This document shows, piece after piece, positions 1-9,080 of a DNA stretch of 12,779 bases (position 1 is its first letter; each line of letters begins with the position of its first letter). The stretch is taken from assembly GCA_030695265.1 (NCBI GenBank), contig JAUYTA010000233.1:1-12779 (forward strand), given 5' to 3'. The notes beneath the pieces are model-generated. The model saw only the letters and a program-made list of their open reading frames with translations, was not told the DNA's origin and did not search any database. Source of the stretch: Bacteroidota bacterium. GTDB lineage: Bacteria; Bacteroidota; Bacteroidia; Bacteroidales; Prolixibacteraceae. The position numbers and the translations under genes were made by a program.

Positions 1-3000
1 GCAGTTGAGCCAAATGTATTTGCAGAAAGTTCTACAAAATATTTGGTGTTTACATCCAATGGAAGCAGATTAACAGTAACAGTATTACCTGTAACAGTAA
101 AAGCAGCAGTTGTACCATTGTCAGCACCACGCCATATCTGAATAGCATCGCCACCGGCAGCAGATTTGTAAAGAGCAACATAACCAGCTCCGGTAAGTGC
201 AACAGGACGATCGAATGTGATCGTTAACTTAGAATTAACCGGTTGGTTGTCCGTATTTGGAAGATATGCCAAAACTTGTGGAATAGCGTCATCTTTCAGA
301 ATGAACTTCCAAACTTTAACATCGGTAATTCCAGCATAAGGATTGCTATCAGTTACATCAACCACAACACCTGGATTAACAATTGCATAGTATTCCTGAT
401 TGGTTGGAAGGCCAGTTAGATCGCCTAAAGTAACAGTACGTTTATCGGCAGCTACTGTAGCAACCATCGCTGGTTTTGCAAGCACACCGTCCCAACGGTA
501 AATCATAACTGTACCAGTACCAACTTTAACATCTTCGTTGAAATACAATTTCAATGATTCAGTTTTAGCAATTACAGGAGAAACGCCAGCCAATCCAACT
601 TTTGCAGGATAGTAACCAGTGGTAAATCCTAAAGCAGCATAAGTTACATCAACAATCGGGTCAATGATATCTTCAGCTTTGTAAGTACTGGCATCAAATG
701 GAACTCCAGCAGTACCAAGAACAAGAACATTTCCTTCATTAATCTGAAGTGTAGCGCCATTCACTATAACTTCAACAATTGAAGAACTTACCCAATTTGT
801 TTTAGGAGTAACAACAATTGTTTTATTATCAGGTGTTGATAACACATAATCAGTATTTGCAACTAAGGTAACACCATTTTGCTTAACGGTAATAATACCA
901 AGAGAAACAATGTTAGCAGGAGTTACAACTAAGTTATTATTGGCAGCAACAGTTGAATGAGTAAAAATTGGACTTGTGAAATTCATGGTAACTGTGTTAG
1001 CAGTACCCAACCAAGGCCAAGGAGCTACATAAGGAGAAGCTTTTGCAGGCAACCATGTCAAATACTGAGCAGCTGGAGTTGTTACTACAGTTTTGAAAGT
1101 AGCAGCATCGGCAGTTACAGCATTGTCGGCAAAATCTTCAAATTTAGCTTTAAATCCATAAGTATAAGTCGCATCAGCAACAAGTGCAGCGGAAGGAGTA
1201 ATTGTTATTACAGATCCGGCGATTGCAGCTTTGAATCCTATTGCAGAATTATCTTTCTTGAAATAAACCAAAGAATCCAAATCATAAGAATCAATTGCAG
1301 TATTATCCAATAAACGGATGGCTTCGTTGAAAGTCATTGTTAATGGAGTAACACCAGCAGCTATACCAGTTGCATTTTTTGCAGGAGTAAATGTAGCTAT
1401 TGGGGCAACAATATCTTTTGCAGTAAATGTAGCAACCCATGAAGCAACAATAGTATGAAGGTTACCGCTTAAATCAGAGAAAGTCAATGATTTTAAAGTA
1501 GCTTTGTAGTTACCTAGACTTGATAAAGTTCTGGCCAAAGTAACAGTTACAACTTCAGTATCATTGCTAACCATATTACCCGGATCAACTATTTCAAATG
1601 GTTCCCATGCCAAAGTTGTTGTATTCCATTTTTCAATAAGCAATGCGTCAACTGGTAAAGTGGTAGCTTTTTTAACTTTTTCGTCAAAAGTCAATGTAAA
1701 GCTAAAATTAACCGGAACATCAATTGCAGGAATTGAACTTGAAAGTAAGTTTGGCAAAGTAACATCTTTAGAAGTTACCATTAGATCAGTGCGGAATAAA
1801 CCATCAAAATAATTAATTGCATCACCTGCATATACAGGAACATCTCCAACCAAACCTTTGTCGATTTCAACATAGTAATTTACAAGAGCATTGGTTATTG
1901 CTGGAACAAATGCATCAGTAATTAATTGAGTTGGTTTTGTTGGAACAGCGTTCAACCCAAGAACAGCCAATTCTGTCATACTTGTAGCATCCAAAATACG
2001 AACGCTTGCAGCAGCAGGACTAACTTCTTCATTGAATACGAATGTTAATTTACCTGCAGCATCAAAATTTGCAGGTTTAGTAACCAACAATGGTTTTGTT
2101 GTATCGTCAGTAATAAATACAATTTTGCTTACCGGAGAATCATTACCAGCTTCATCAACAGCAACAGTCCAAACTACATAGCTGGTTTCCTCAGCCAATC
2201 CAGTGAATTTATAACTTGCAGTTTGTGGTGAAGCACCTACAATGGCTTTCATCATGCCTGTTTTTACAACAGCGGCAGTTGGAGCCGGAGTAGTATTGTC
2301 ACCTGCCTGAATTGTATAATAAAGTGAAGCAAGGTTCATGTTATCAGTTGCAGTAAACTGAACCGTAGCTTCATCTTTTTTAACATCAGCAACAAGAGCT
2401 GTAATTGAAGCAACAACAGCAGGAGCTGTATAGTCAGAAGTGTTGAATGTATCAGAAGCACCAGCAACAGCAGAACCGTTCTGATATATGATAGAAGCAC
2501 CAGCCAACCCAATGGTATAGTTAGAAAGCTCTGTCAACTCACCTAAAGTGACCAAAGAACTATTCAGGATCGTTACCGTTTTTTTATCGGCACTAATAGT
2601 TCCAACAAAAGCTTTCACTCCCAATGTACCAGGACCAGCATTTTTGTTCAAAATAAACAAGTTGGCAATATCAATATCATTAATTACGCTACCATCGGCC
2701 TTTTTAATCGGACGAGTAAAATTAATGGTAATATTACTTGTTATTGCGACTTTGTTGTCAGCACGTTTAGTATAAACAAATGAAACAGTTCCGGGATTTT
2801 CATCTTTTGTTGTAAAATTCCAGGTAGTCGCACTTGTTACACCGGCAAATACACCAGGAACAGGATTTCCACCAGCACTAACTCCAGTTGATTTATCAAG
2901 GAAAGCGCCTTGTGTAATTAACACATAATATCTATCGCCGGCAACAGGAGTAAATCCGGTTGAAATTGAAACAATTTTACCTGAAATTCCTACAGTGGCA

Positions 3001-6000
3001 GTTTCGATGTAATTGTTTGCAACAACAACATCATTTCCGGCATTGTACACTAAATCATCAGTGGCATTGAAAGAAGCTCTGATTCCCAGATTTCCTTCCT
3101 TAACCAAATACCATAATTTACGTGAACCAACCAAAGGATCATATTTAATAACTTCTTCGCTGAAAGTAATACCCAATGTAAGCGGACTTAAAGCTACCTG
3201 ATCTGAATTGTCAGCAGGACTTAAAGTTGATGCTACTGGTTGAGGGTTAACAACAGTTGTAAATGTGAAAGAAGTTAAAGCATTTCCATTTGCGGAAATA
3301 TCATCTTTGAAAGCGCCTGCAGCAACTTCAACTGTGTAAACAATATTGTAATCCATTAAATCAGCCTTAACAACAGTTGCCTGTGTACCAGCAGCATTCA
3401 ATGTTACATTTGAGCTGTTCACAGCGATTGTCTGTTCAACAGTGGCACCCTTTTTAATTACGATGTTTCCAGTACCTAATTCTACTTTTTCAGAGAAATC
3501 AAGTTTTAACGCAGTATTTAATGCAACACCAACTGCAGAAGCGGCAGGAGTATTTGCAACAACAACAGGTACAACAATATCCTTCGAATTGAAAAGAATA
3601 TTTTTCCCTGCAAACTGAGCAAAAGTTGGAACTGGGGTGTTGGTGTAGGCTGTTGAACCTTGAACTATACCAGCAGGTAATGTTAAAGTACAAACAACGT
3701 CAGAAGCTAATGTTACACCTGTAAAATCAACAGTTAAAGTGTTTCCACTAACATTTGTTGGTGTTACATTCGCAGTCCATGCCGGACTAACTCCATCTGA
3801 TAAAGATATTGTATTAAACGGAGCTACACTTTGTACTTCTTTTACATTGTCGTTGAAAGTAACTGTTACTGTAACAATATTTCCTGTTTTAGCAACAATA
3901 TTAACCAGCTTCTCAGCAACAGGAGTTTGTGAACTTCCATTTACAGTGTAGGTATTTGCAACAATGGTAGGAGCAACAGCAGGGGCAACCATGGTGAAAG
4001 TAGCAAATTTGCCAACTGTTACGTTACCGGCAGCATCTTTAACAGAAGCGCCAATGCCATAATAGTAAGTTTTACCGGTTGCAAGAGCAACAGATGGGGT
4101 AATTGTAATTACACCCGTACCAGCATTGTAAGCAAAACCAAATGCAAGATTTTCGCCATTCGATGTACCTGCTTTAAATGTAATTTGGTCAGATGAAATA
4201 GCGCCACCAGCCAGATTAGTCAAGGTTGCTAAATTATCATCTGTTAAAGTGATGGTTAAAAGTGTTCCATCATTTGGCATATTACCACTATGACTTGTGG
4301 CAGCCAAAGGAGCCTTGTAATCCTTAACTGTATAAGTCTGTGAAGCAACATAACCAGCAGCAGCAGATAACAATGTGCTTTGTGAATCACGAACTTTGGC
4401 ACCATTTAATTCAACAGTGTAATCAGAGGCGTTTGAAACCAAGGCATCAGTAGAAGTAATGGTTACTGTGAAAGTAGTTGCATTATAATCGACAGTGAAT
4501 GCTTTCGCTGTACCGGCCTTTTTGAAAGTAATAAAAGGGAAAAGGTTCTCTGAGGTAGCATCTAACCAGGTTGTTCCTGTTGTATTAACTTTTACCGCTT
4601 TATTAAAATCAATTTTAAATGTTGAGTTGGCCACTAAACCAGTAGTAGTAGTTGCACCAACAGAACTTCCGTACTGTACAGTAAATGCATCCAAATCACC
4701 AGTGGTAACTGTATAAAGATTTTCAGTTACAATAGCATTGTTATTCATATCCATTACAGCATCCGGACGAAGGCGAACTGTATAAGTAGTGTTGCTAGTC
4801 AAAGTCACAGAAGGATCTATAACAATTACAGTACCATTGCCAGCAAAAGCAGGAGAAGTTACTGTAAATGGAACTGCCACATTATTAACTTCCAAAGCCA
4901 ATACCTGCGCCCAATCGGTAACAGTTGTCAGTTGTTTCTGAACTGTTTCATTAAATGTGACATTAATGTCAGAAATCAATGAAAGAGGAGTTGCAAAAGT
5001 AACAGCTACAGTCGGCAATTCGAAATCGGAACTTGTCAATCCCCAGTCACCTTTATTGATTGGATTTACAAAAGCGCCTCCAACAAATGTATTGTCAGAC
5101 AAATCTTTAATATATCCAGAAGGGAAAACAATATAGTAAGCAACGTTGCTTGGTAAGGTCATAGCAAAATCAACAACTGATACCCATTCGTTAACTGTAC
5201 GACCAATACCAAAAGTATTTGCAGTTACTTCAGCAGCTGTAATTTTTCTTGATGTAATTTCATTTGCACCAATTTGTTTTACGTAAGACTCATTGGAAGA
5301 CAAACGTAAATCCAGCGTTCCGGTACCACCTTTAACCTGTTCGTTAAACACCATGTAAACACCTGATGTTTTTTTAGCAGAATTATTAATAAGTCCACGT
5401 GCAACCGAAAGAGGAGCAGTAGCATCAATAGAAGAGAACGTTTTCTTTACAAACGCGGAACTTAAGTTAGCAGGAGTTTCAGCATTTTCAGAAACGACGA
5501 AAACTTCATAAGCAGTTGAACCTGCAAGAGCTAAATTAGAAGTTACAGTCAAAGGAGAAGTCACAGTAACAGCTACACCAGCAGCTTTGACAGCAGCGGC
5601 ATTTGCAGGATCTGCAGTTACTTCGGTCTGAAGTAAATAATAATATTTACCTTTTTCAGTTAAAGTAACATTTAATTTAGCTGTACTGGTAGTTATATCA
5701 GTAACAGTAGCAGTAATCGCAGGAGCAGAATAGTCACGTGTTGTAAAAGTCCAGGTTGTTGGAGTAGCTAAGCCACCGAAAACATTTTTATTTGGACTAG
5801 CATCAACAAAAGCGCCGGCATCAATGCTCACATAATACTTTGTGTTTTCCTGAAAAATTGCATTAGCTGCAACAGGTACAGTTACAGCAATAGTACCAAG
5901 ACCTGTAATGGCTGGATTACTAACTTTTACAATGTCAACAACAGTACCATCTTCTTTGTAAATGTAAACAGCCAGGTTTCCGGGAGTCGCAGGGATATTG

Positions 6001-6539
6001 ACCGCTTCACTGAAGGGAACAGTCAAAGTAAAAGCACTTCCATCTAAATTAGCCATTACGCTAACAGCACCTTTAAGAGGAGCATAAGCAGCAGCGGTTG
6101 ATGATAACACAGGTGCAACGTAATCACCAATTGTGAAATTGTAAACACCGTTGGCCAAAGCACCTGCAGCTAATCCGGTAATAGCACCGTCTGTAATAGC
6201 TACGCTGTAAATATCAGCCTGTGTAAAAGAAGCAATACCGTGTGCTAATTCAAGAGTTTTACCAACAACAACAACGCTGGATGATGTTTTGGTAACAGGG
6301 AATGTTTTAAACAAACCACCGTTCTTGTAAATAACTGCGGTACCACCAGCATCAGAGATAACTGGTACTACATCGAATGCAACAACAAACTTTGTTGCAA
6401 AATCTGCGGGCTTGGCATTTGAATTTCCACCTGTAGGCACAGAACTCGCCGGAACAAAGACGATTCCATACACCATTTGAAAACTCAGGCCCAAGAGTAG
6501 TACGAAAATACTAAATAGCCGAGTAAATGATTTTCTCAT
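1..6539 (-). CDS. Giant secreted protein of tandem SbsA-type Ig-like and FN3-like modules (C-terminus beyond window)
   Basis: Reading the minus strand from the ATG at 6539-6537 gives 2,179 codons with no stop to the left edge; I followed the frame nearly line by line and found no frameshift. Residues 1-26 (MRKSFTRLFSIFVLLLGLSF...) form a signal peptide with a basic start and hydrophobic core. The rest is a chain of modules of about 100-150 residues. Their boundaries recur as a 'W-x-FTT-[KR]-D' or similar strand ending near residues 139, 269, 372, 505, 615, 740, 851, 987, 1098, 1246, 1369, 1479, 1592, 1709, 1820, 1957 and 2083. Most modules carry the bacterial Ig-like (Big_5/SbsA-like) pattern 'P..........L.ITF.E.V' followed by 'Y.V.I..GAF.D'. 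Those at 270-372 and 1370-1479 look FN3-like. The composition is rich in T, V, A and N, and I noticed only one cysteine (residue 950). Such proteins are exported surface adhesins or structural proteins; a type IX secretion C-terminal domain is plausible but would lie outside the window. The ligand is unknown. Confidence 0.9.
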   Translation of the reverse strand, partial: MRKSFTRLFSIFVLLLGLSFQMVYGIVFVPASSVPTGGNSNAKPADFATKFVVAFDVVPVISDAGGTAVIYKNGGLFKTFPVTKTSSSVVVVGKTLELAHGIASFTQADIYSVAITDGAITGLAAGALANGVYNFTIGDYVAPVLSSTAAAYAPLKGAVSVMANLDGSAFTLTVPFSEAVNIPATPGNLAVYIYKEDGTVVDIVKVSNPAITGLGTIAVTVPVAANAIFQENTKYYVSIDAGAFVDASPNKNVFGGLATPTTWTFTTRDYSAPAITATVTDITTSTAKLNVTLTEKGKYYYLLQTEVTADPANAAAVKAAGVAVTVTSPLTVTSNLALAGSTAYEVFVVSENAETPANLSSAFVKKTFSSIDATAPLSVARGLINNSAKKTSGVYMVFNEQVKGGTGTLDLRLSSNESYVKQIGANEITSRKITAAEVTANTFGIGRTVNEWVSVVDFAMTLPSNVAYYIVFPSGYIKDLSDNTFVGGAFVNPINKGDWGLTSSDFELPTVAVTFATPLSLISDINVTFNETVQKQLTTVTDWAQVLALEVNNVAVPFTVTSPAFAGNGTVIVIDPSVTLTSNTTYTVRLRPDAVMDMNNNAIVTENLYTVTTGDLDAFTVQYGSSVGATTTTGLVANSTFKIDFNKAVKVNTTGTTWLDATSENLFPFITFKKAGTAKAFTVDYNATTFTVTITSTDALVSNASDYTVELNGAKVRDSQSTLLSAAAGYVASQTYTVKDYKAPLAATSHSGNMPNDGTLLTITLTDDNLATLTNLAGGAISSDQITFKAGTSNGENLAFGFAYNAGTGVITITPSVALATGKTYYYGIGASVKDAAGNVTVGKFATFTMVAPAVAPTIVANTYTVNGSSQTPVAEKLVNIVAKTGNIVTVTVTFNDNVKEVQSVAPFNTISLSDGVSPAWTANVTPTNVSGNTLTVDFTGVTLASDVVCTLTLPAGIVQGSTAYTNTPVPTFAQFAGKNILFNSKDIVVPVVVANTPAASAVGVALNTALKLDFSEKVELGTGNIVIKKGATVEQTIAVNSSNVTLNAAGTQATVVKADLMDYNIVYTVEVAAGAFKDDISANGNALTSFTFTTVVNPQPVASTLSPADNSDQVALSPLTLGITFSEEVIKYDPLVGSRKLWYLVKEGNLGIRASFNATDDLVYNAGNDVVVANNYIETATVGISGKIVSISTGFTPVAGDRYYVLITQGAFLDKSTGVSAGGNPVPGVFAGVTSATTWNFTTKDENPGTVSFVYTKRADNKVAITSNITINFTRPIKKADGSVINDIDIANLFILNKNAGPGTLGVKAFVGTISADKKTVTILNSSLVTLGELTELSNYTIGLAGASIIYQNGSAVAGASDTFNTSDYTAPAVVASITALVADVKKDEATVQFTATDNMNLASLYYTIQAGDNTTPAPTAAVVKTGMMKAIVGASPQTASYKFTGLAEETSYVVWTVAVDEAGNDSPVSKIVFITDDTTKPLLVTKPANFDAAGKLTFVFNEEVSPAAASVRILDATSMTELAVLGLNAVPTKPTQLITDAFVPAITNALVNYYVEIDKGLVGDVPVYAGDAINYFDGLFRTDLMVTSKDVTLPNLLSSSIPAIDVPVNFSFTLTFDEKVKKATTLPVDALLIEKWNTTTLAWEPFEIVDPGNMVSNDTEVVTVTLARTLSSLGNYKATLKSLTFSDLSGNLHTIVASWVATFTAKDIVAPIATFTPAKNATGIAAGVTPLTMTFNEAIRLLDNTAIDSYDLDSLVYFKKDNSAIGFKAAIAGSVITITPSAALVADATYTYGFKAKFEDFADNAVTADAATFKTVVTTPAAQYLTWLPAKASPYVAPWPWLGTANTVTMNFTSPIFTHSTVAANNNLVVTPANIVSLGIITVKQNGVTLVANTDYVLSTPDNKTIVVTPKTNWVSSSIVEVIVNGATLQINEGNVLVLGTAGVPFDASTYKAEDIIDPIVDVTYAALGFTTGYYPAKVGLAGVSPVIAKTESLKLYFNEDVKVGTGTVMIYRWDGVLAKPAMVATVAADKRTVTLGDLTGLPTNQEYYAIVNPGVVVDVTDSNPYAGITDVKVWKFILKDDAIPQVLAYLPNTDNQPVNSKLTITFDRPVALTGAGYVALYKSAAGGDAIQIWRGADNGTTAAFTVTGNTVTVNLLPLDVNTKYFVELSANTFGST

Positions 6540-6565
6540 AGCATTTGTTTTTTAATTGAACTTAA

Positions 6566-6581
6566 TTGATTGATTGATTGA
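6566..6581. repeat. Four-copy TTGA tetranucleotide repeat in the 5' leader of the giant gene
   Basis: Four perfect tandem copies of TTGA on the plus strand (TCAA in the transcript) lie about 27-42 nt upstream of the ATG at 6539, between the predicted promoter and the start codon. The tract is short, and its effect on expression is unknown. Confidence 0.85.
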
Positions 6582-6645
6582 ATTTTATAATTCATTTTTT
6601 CTTTATTCGTTGATTATTTTTCATTAAATTAGAAAGTACACAATG

Positions 6646-6676
6646 CAAACGTATAAAAATATCATCAAAGTACAAC
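6646..6676 (-). promoter_or_regulatory. Candidate Bacteroidota promoter of the giant Ig-like gene
   Basis: On the minus strand there is a perfect -7 element, TACGTTTG (6653-6646), matching TAnnTTTG. A three-of-four match to the -33 element, GTTG (6676-6673), lies 19 nt upstream, the usual spacing in this phylum. Transcription would start near 6640, giving a leader of about 100 nt that contains the TCAA tetranucleotide repeat. A second TTTG (6669-6666) is too close (12 nt) to serve. Confidence 0.45.
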
Positions 6677-7027
6677 AATATAAACAGATAAAAATAAAAT
6701 AATTATCTGCTACATGTACCTATTTCGTTAGCATTTGTATGGATTTCACTCATCCAGAGTCAAAACAAAAACAACACATACCTTATCTTTTAGAAATATT
6801 TATCATTTAAGAGTTTCATACAGAGAAAATCTATTTGAAACCGGATAAAACACACCTTAATGTACCTTTACAGCCAAAAGATAGAATGAACGTAAAATTT
6901 ACATTTTTGTGTGCTGAAAGTTAAGTTTTTTTATTACAATATATAACTCACAAGAAAAAACATATCAACAAAAATTATTTAGACCCTTCAATCAAAAAGT
7001 GAATTGGTTAATAACTATAAACACATT

Positions 7028-7120
7028 GGAGGCTTTTGTTCCAGAAAGGAACCTGAATCAAAGTTAAATACTGCCTGTAACGCCTTTAATTCAAAGGAAA
7101 TAAACGATTTTAAAGCCTCT
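7028..7120. other. Possible branched secondary structure (three nested inverted repeats)
   Basis: An 8-bp outer inverted repeat (GAGGCTTT 7029-7036, AAAGCCTC 7112-7119) encloses two perfect 5-bp hairpins with 5-nt loops: GTTCC/GGAAC at 7038-7052 and CCTTT/AAAGG at 7083-7097. Together they could fold as a three-way junction on either strand. Repeats this short also arise by chance in an A/T-rich spacer, so this is only a suggestion of a structured RNA or leader. Confidence 0.2.
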
Positions 7121-7323
7121 GAGAATTGAATAAATGCTTTTGTATTGACACTTTGCAGGAGATTTTTAATTCTAAGGTTGTCCGGGAAAGCTAAAATCAC
7201 AGGCAAAAAGTAAAAAGTAAAAACTACCTGTTTTCAATTACCCTCCAAACTTTTCCATTTTTATCTTTCTACATTAATAAAAAATTAAACCCGACCACAA
7301 AAGGGCTTATCTTTTGAAATAAA

Positions 7324-7355
7324 TTTGAAGTTTCGACAATTAAGTATTTATTTTG
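7324..7355 (+). promoter_or_regulatory. Candidate gap promoter (-33 TTTG, -7 TTATTTTG)
   Basis: TTTG at 7324-7327 is followed after a 20-nt spacer by TTATTTTG at 7348-7355, which differs from TAnnTTTG only at the second base. Transcription would begin near 7362, leaving an A/T-rich leader of about 68 nt with no Shine-Dalgarno sequence before the ATG at 7430. That is typical of Bacteroidota. Confidence 0.5.
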
Positions 7356-7384
7356 TATGCCTTAAAATAAAAAGAGGTCATTGA

Positions 7385-8437
<1,053 letters not shown>

Positions 8438-8464
8438 TCCTGAATTAAATTCAGATACAATATT

Positions 8465-8497
8465 AAAGGCAGTCCGAAAGGATTGCCTTTTTATTTT
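8465..8497. terminator. Intrinsic terminator between convergent gap and gmhA
   Basis: An 11-bp stem (AAAGGCAGTCC 8465-8475 with GGATTGCCTTT 8480-8490, including one G-T wobble) closes on a GAAA tetraloop and is followed by a T-rich tail (8488-8497). It ends gap transcription on the plus strand. On the minus strand the same stem is followed by TTTAATATT, a weaker tail, so it may also end the gmhA operon. The right arm directly abuts the gmhA stop codon (8493-8491). Confidence 0.85.
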
Positions 8498-9075
8498 CCG
8501 AATAATTCACTTTCAACTAACTCACAAATAATATGGCCAATTAATATGTGCAACTCCTGTATCCGGGGAGTATCATCCGAAGGCACCTTGATTAAAACAT
8601 CCGCTTTTGCGGCCATCCTTCCACCTGTTGAGCCCGATAAAACAATACATGTAAAACCAATTTCTTTTGCCTTACAAAGCGCCTGATAAACATTTTCAGA
8701 ATTTCCGGAAGTTGAAATTGCGACAAGTACATCTCCTTTTTTACCGACTGCCTCAATATATCGGGAAAAAGCTGCATCGAAGCCAAAATCATTTGAAACA
8801 GCAGTCATGAACGAACTGTTTACATGGCAGGCTTCTGCATGAATCGGTGGCCTGTCGAGGTAGAATTTACCTGAAAGTTCAGCGGCCAGATGTTGTGCAT
8901 CGGCAGCGCTGCCACCATTTCCGCAGAAAAGTGTTTTATTGCCCGACCGGTAAGCCTGAACAATCATTCCAGCTGCATCCTGAATGTGTTGAATCAACAC
9001 AGGATCTTTCATAATCATCACTTTCATATTAATCGCATCCTGAATCCTGTTTTTTATGAGCGTATTGTAATCCAT
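8491..9075 (-). CDS. gmhA: Phosphoheptose isomerase (sedoheptulose 7-phosphate isomerase)
   Basis: This 194-residue SIS-domain protein has the length and motif layout of GmhA, which converts sedoheptulose 7-phosphate to D-glycero-D-manno-heptose 7-phosphate, the first step toward nucleotide-activated heptose for lipopolysaccharide or other surface glycans. CGNGGSAADAQHLAAE (51-66) provides the phosphate loop plus His62 and Glu66; STSGNS (121-126) is the second phosphate-binding loop. Gln173 and His181 in RIQELHILIGH (171-181) match the remaining metal/catalytic positions of the E. coli enzyme. VSNDFGFDAAFSRYIEAVG (93-111) is also characteristic. It starts at an ATG only 5 nt after the glycosyltransferase stop, so the two are probably co-transcribed. 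No other heptose-pathway gene (hldE, gmhB) lies in the window. Other SIS isomerases are possible but fit less well. Confidence 0.93.
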   Translation of the reverse strand: MDYNTLIKNRIQDAINMKVMIMKDPVLIQHIQDAAGMIVQAYRSGNKTLFCGNGGSAADAQHLAAELSGKFYLDRPPIHAEACHVNSSFMTAVSNDFGFDAAFSRYIEAVGKKGDVLVAISTSGNSENVYQALCKAKEIGFTCIVLSGSTGGRMAAKADVLIKVPSDDTPRIQELHILIGHIICELVESELFGK

Positions 9076-9080
9076 ATATT

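Noticed and set aside
957..4716. Several plus-strand open frames of 60-118 codons and one minus-strand frame at 3499-3693
   Set aside because: They lie antisense or out of frame to the continuous giant Ig-like gene, have low-complexity or cysteine-rich nonsense composition and match no family.
7015..7206. 63-codon minus-strand frame in the intergenic region
   Set aside because: TTG start, no ATG back to the upstream stop, no recognised domain and no clear initiation region; kept only as a query under the inverted-repeat finding.
8440..8454. Palindrome CTGAATT-A-AATTCAG just after the gap stop codon
   Set aside because: The one-base centre cannot form a stable RNA hairpin with all pairs, and there is no T-tract; the stronger hairpin at 8465-8490 explains termination.
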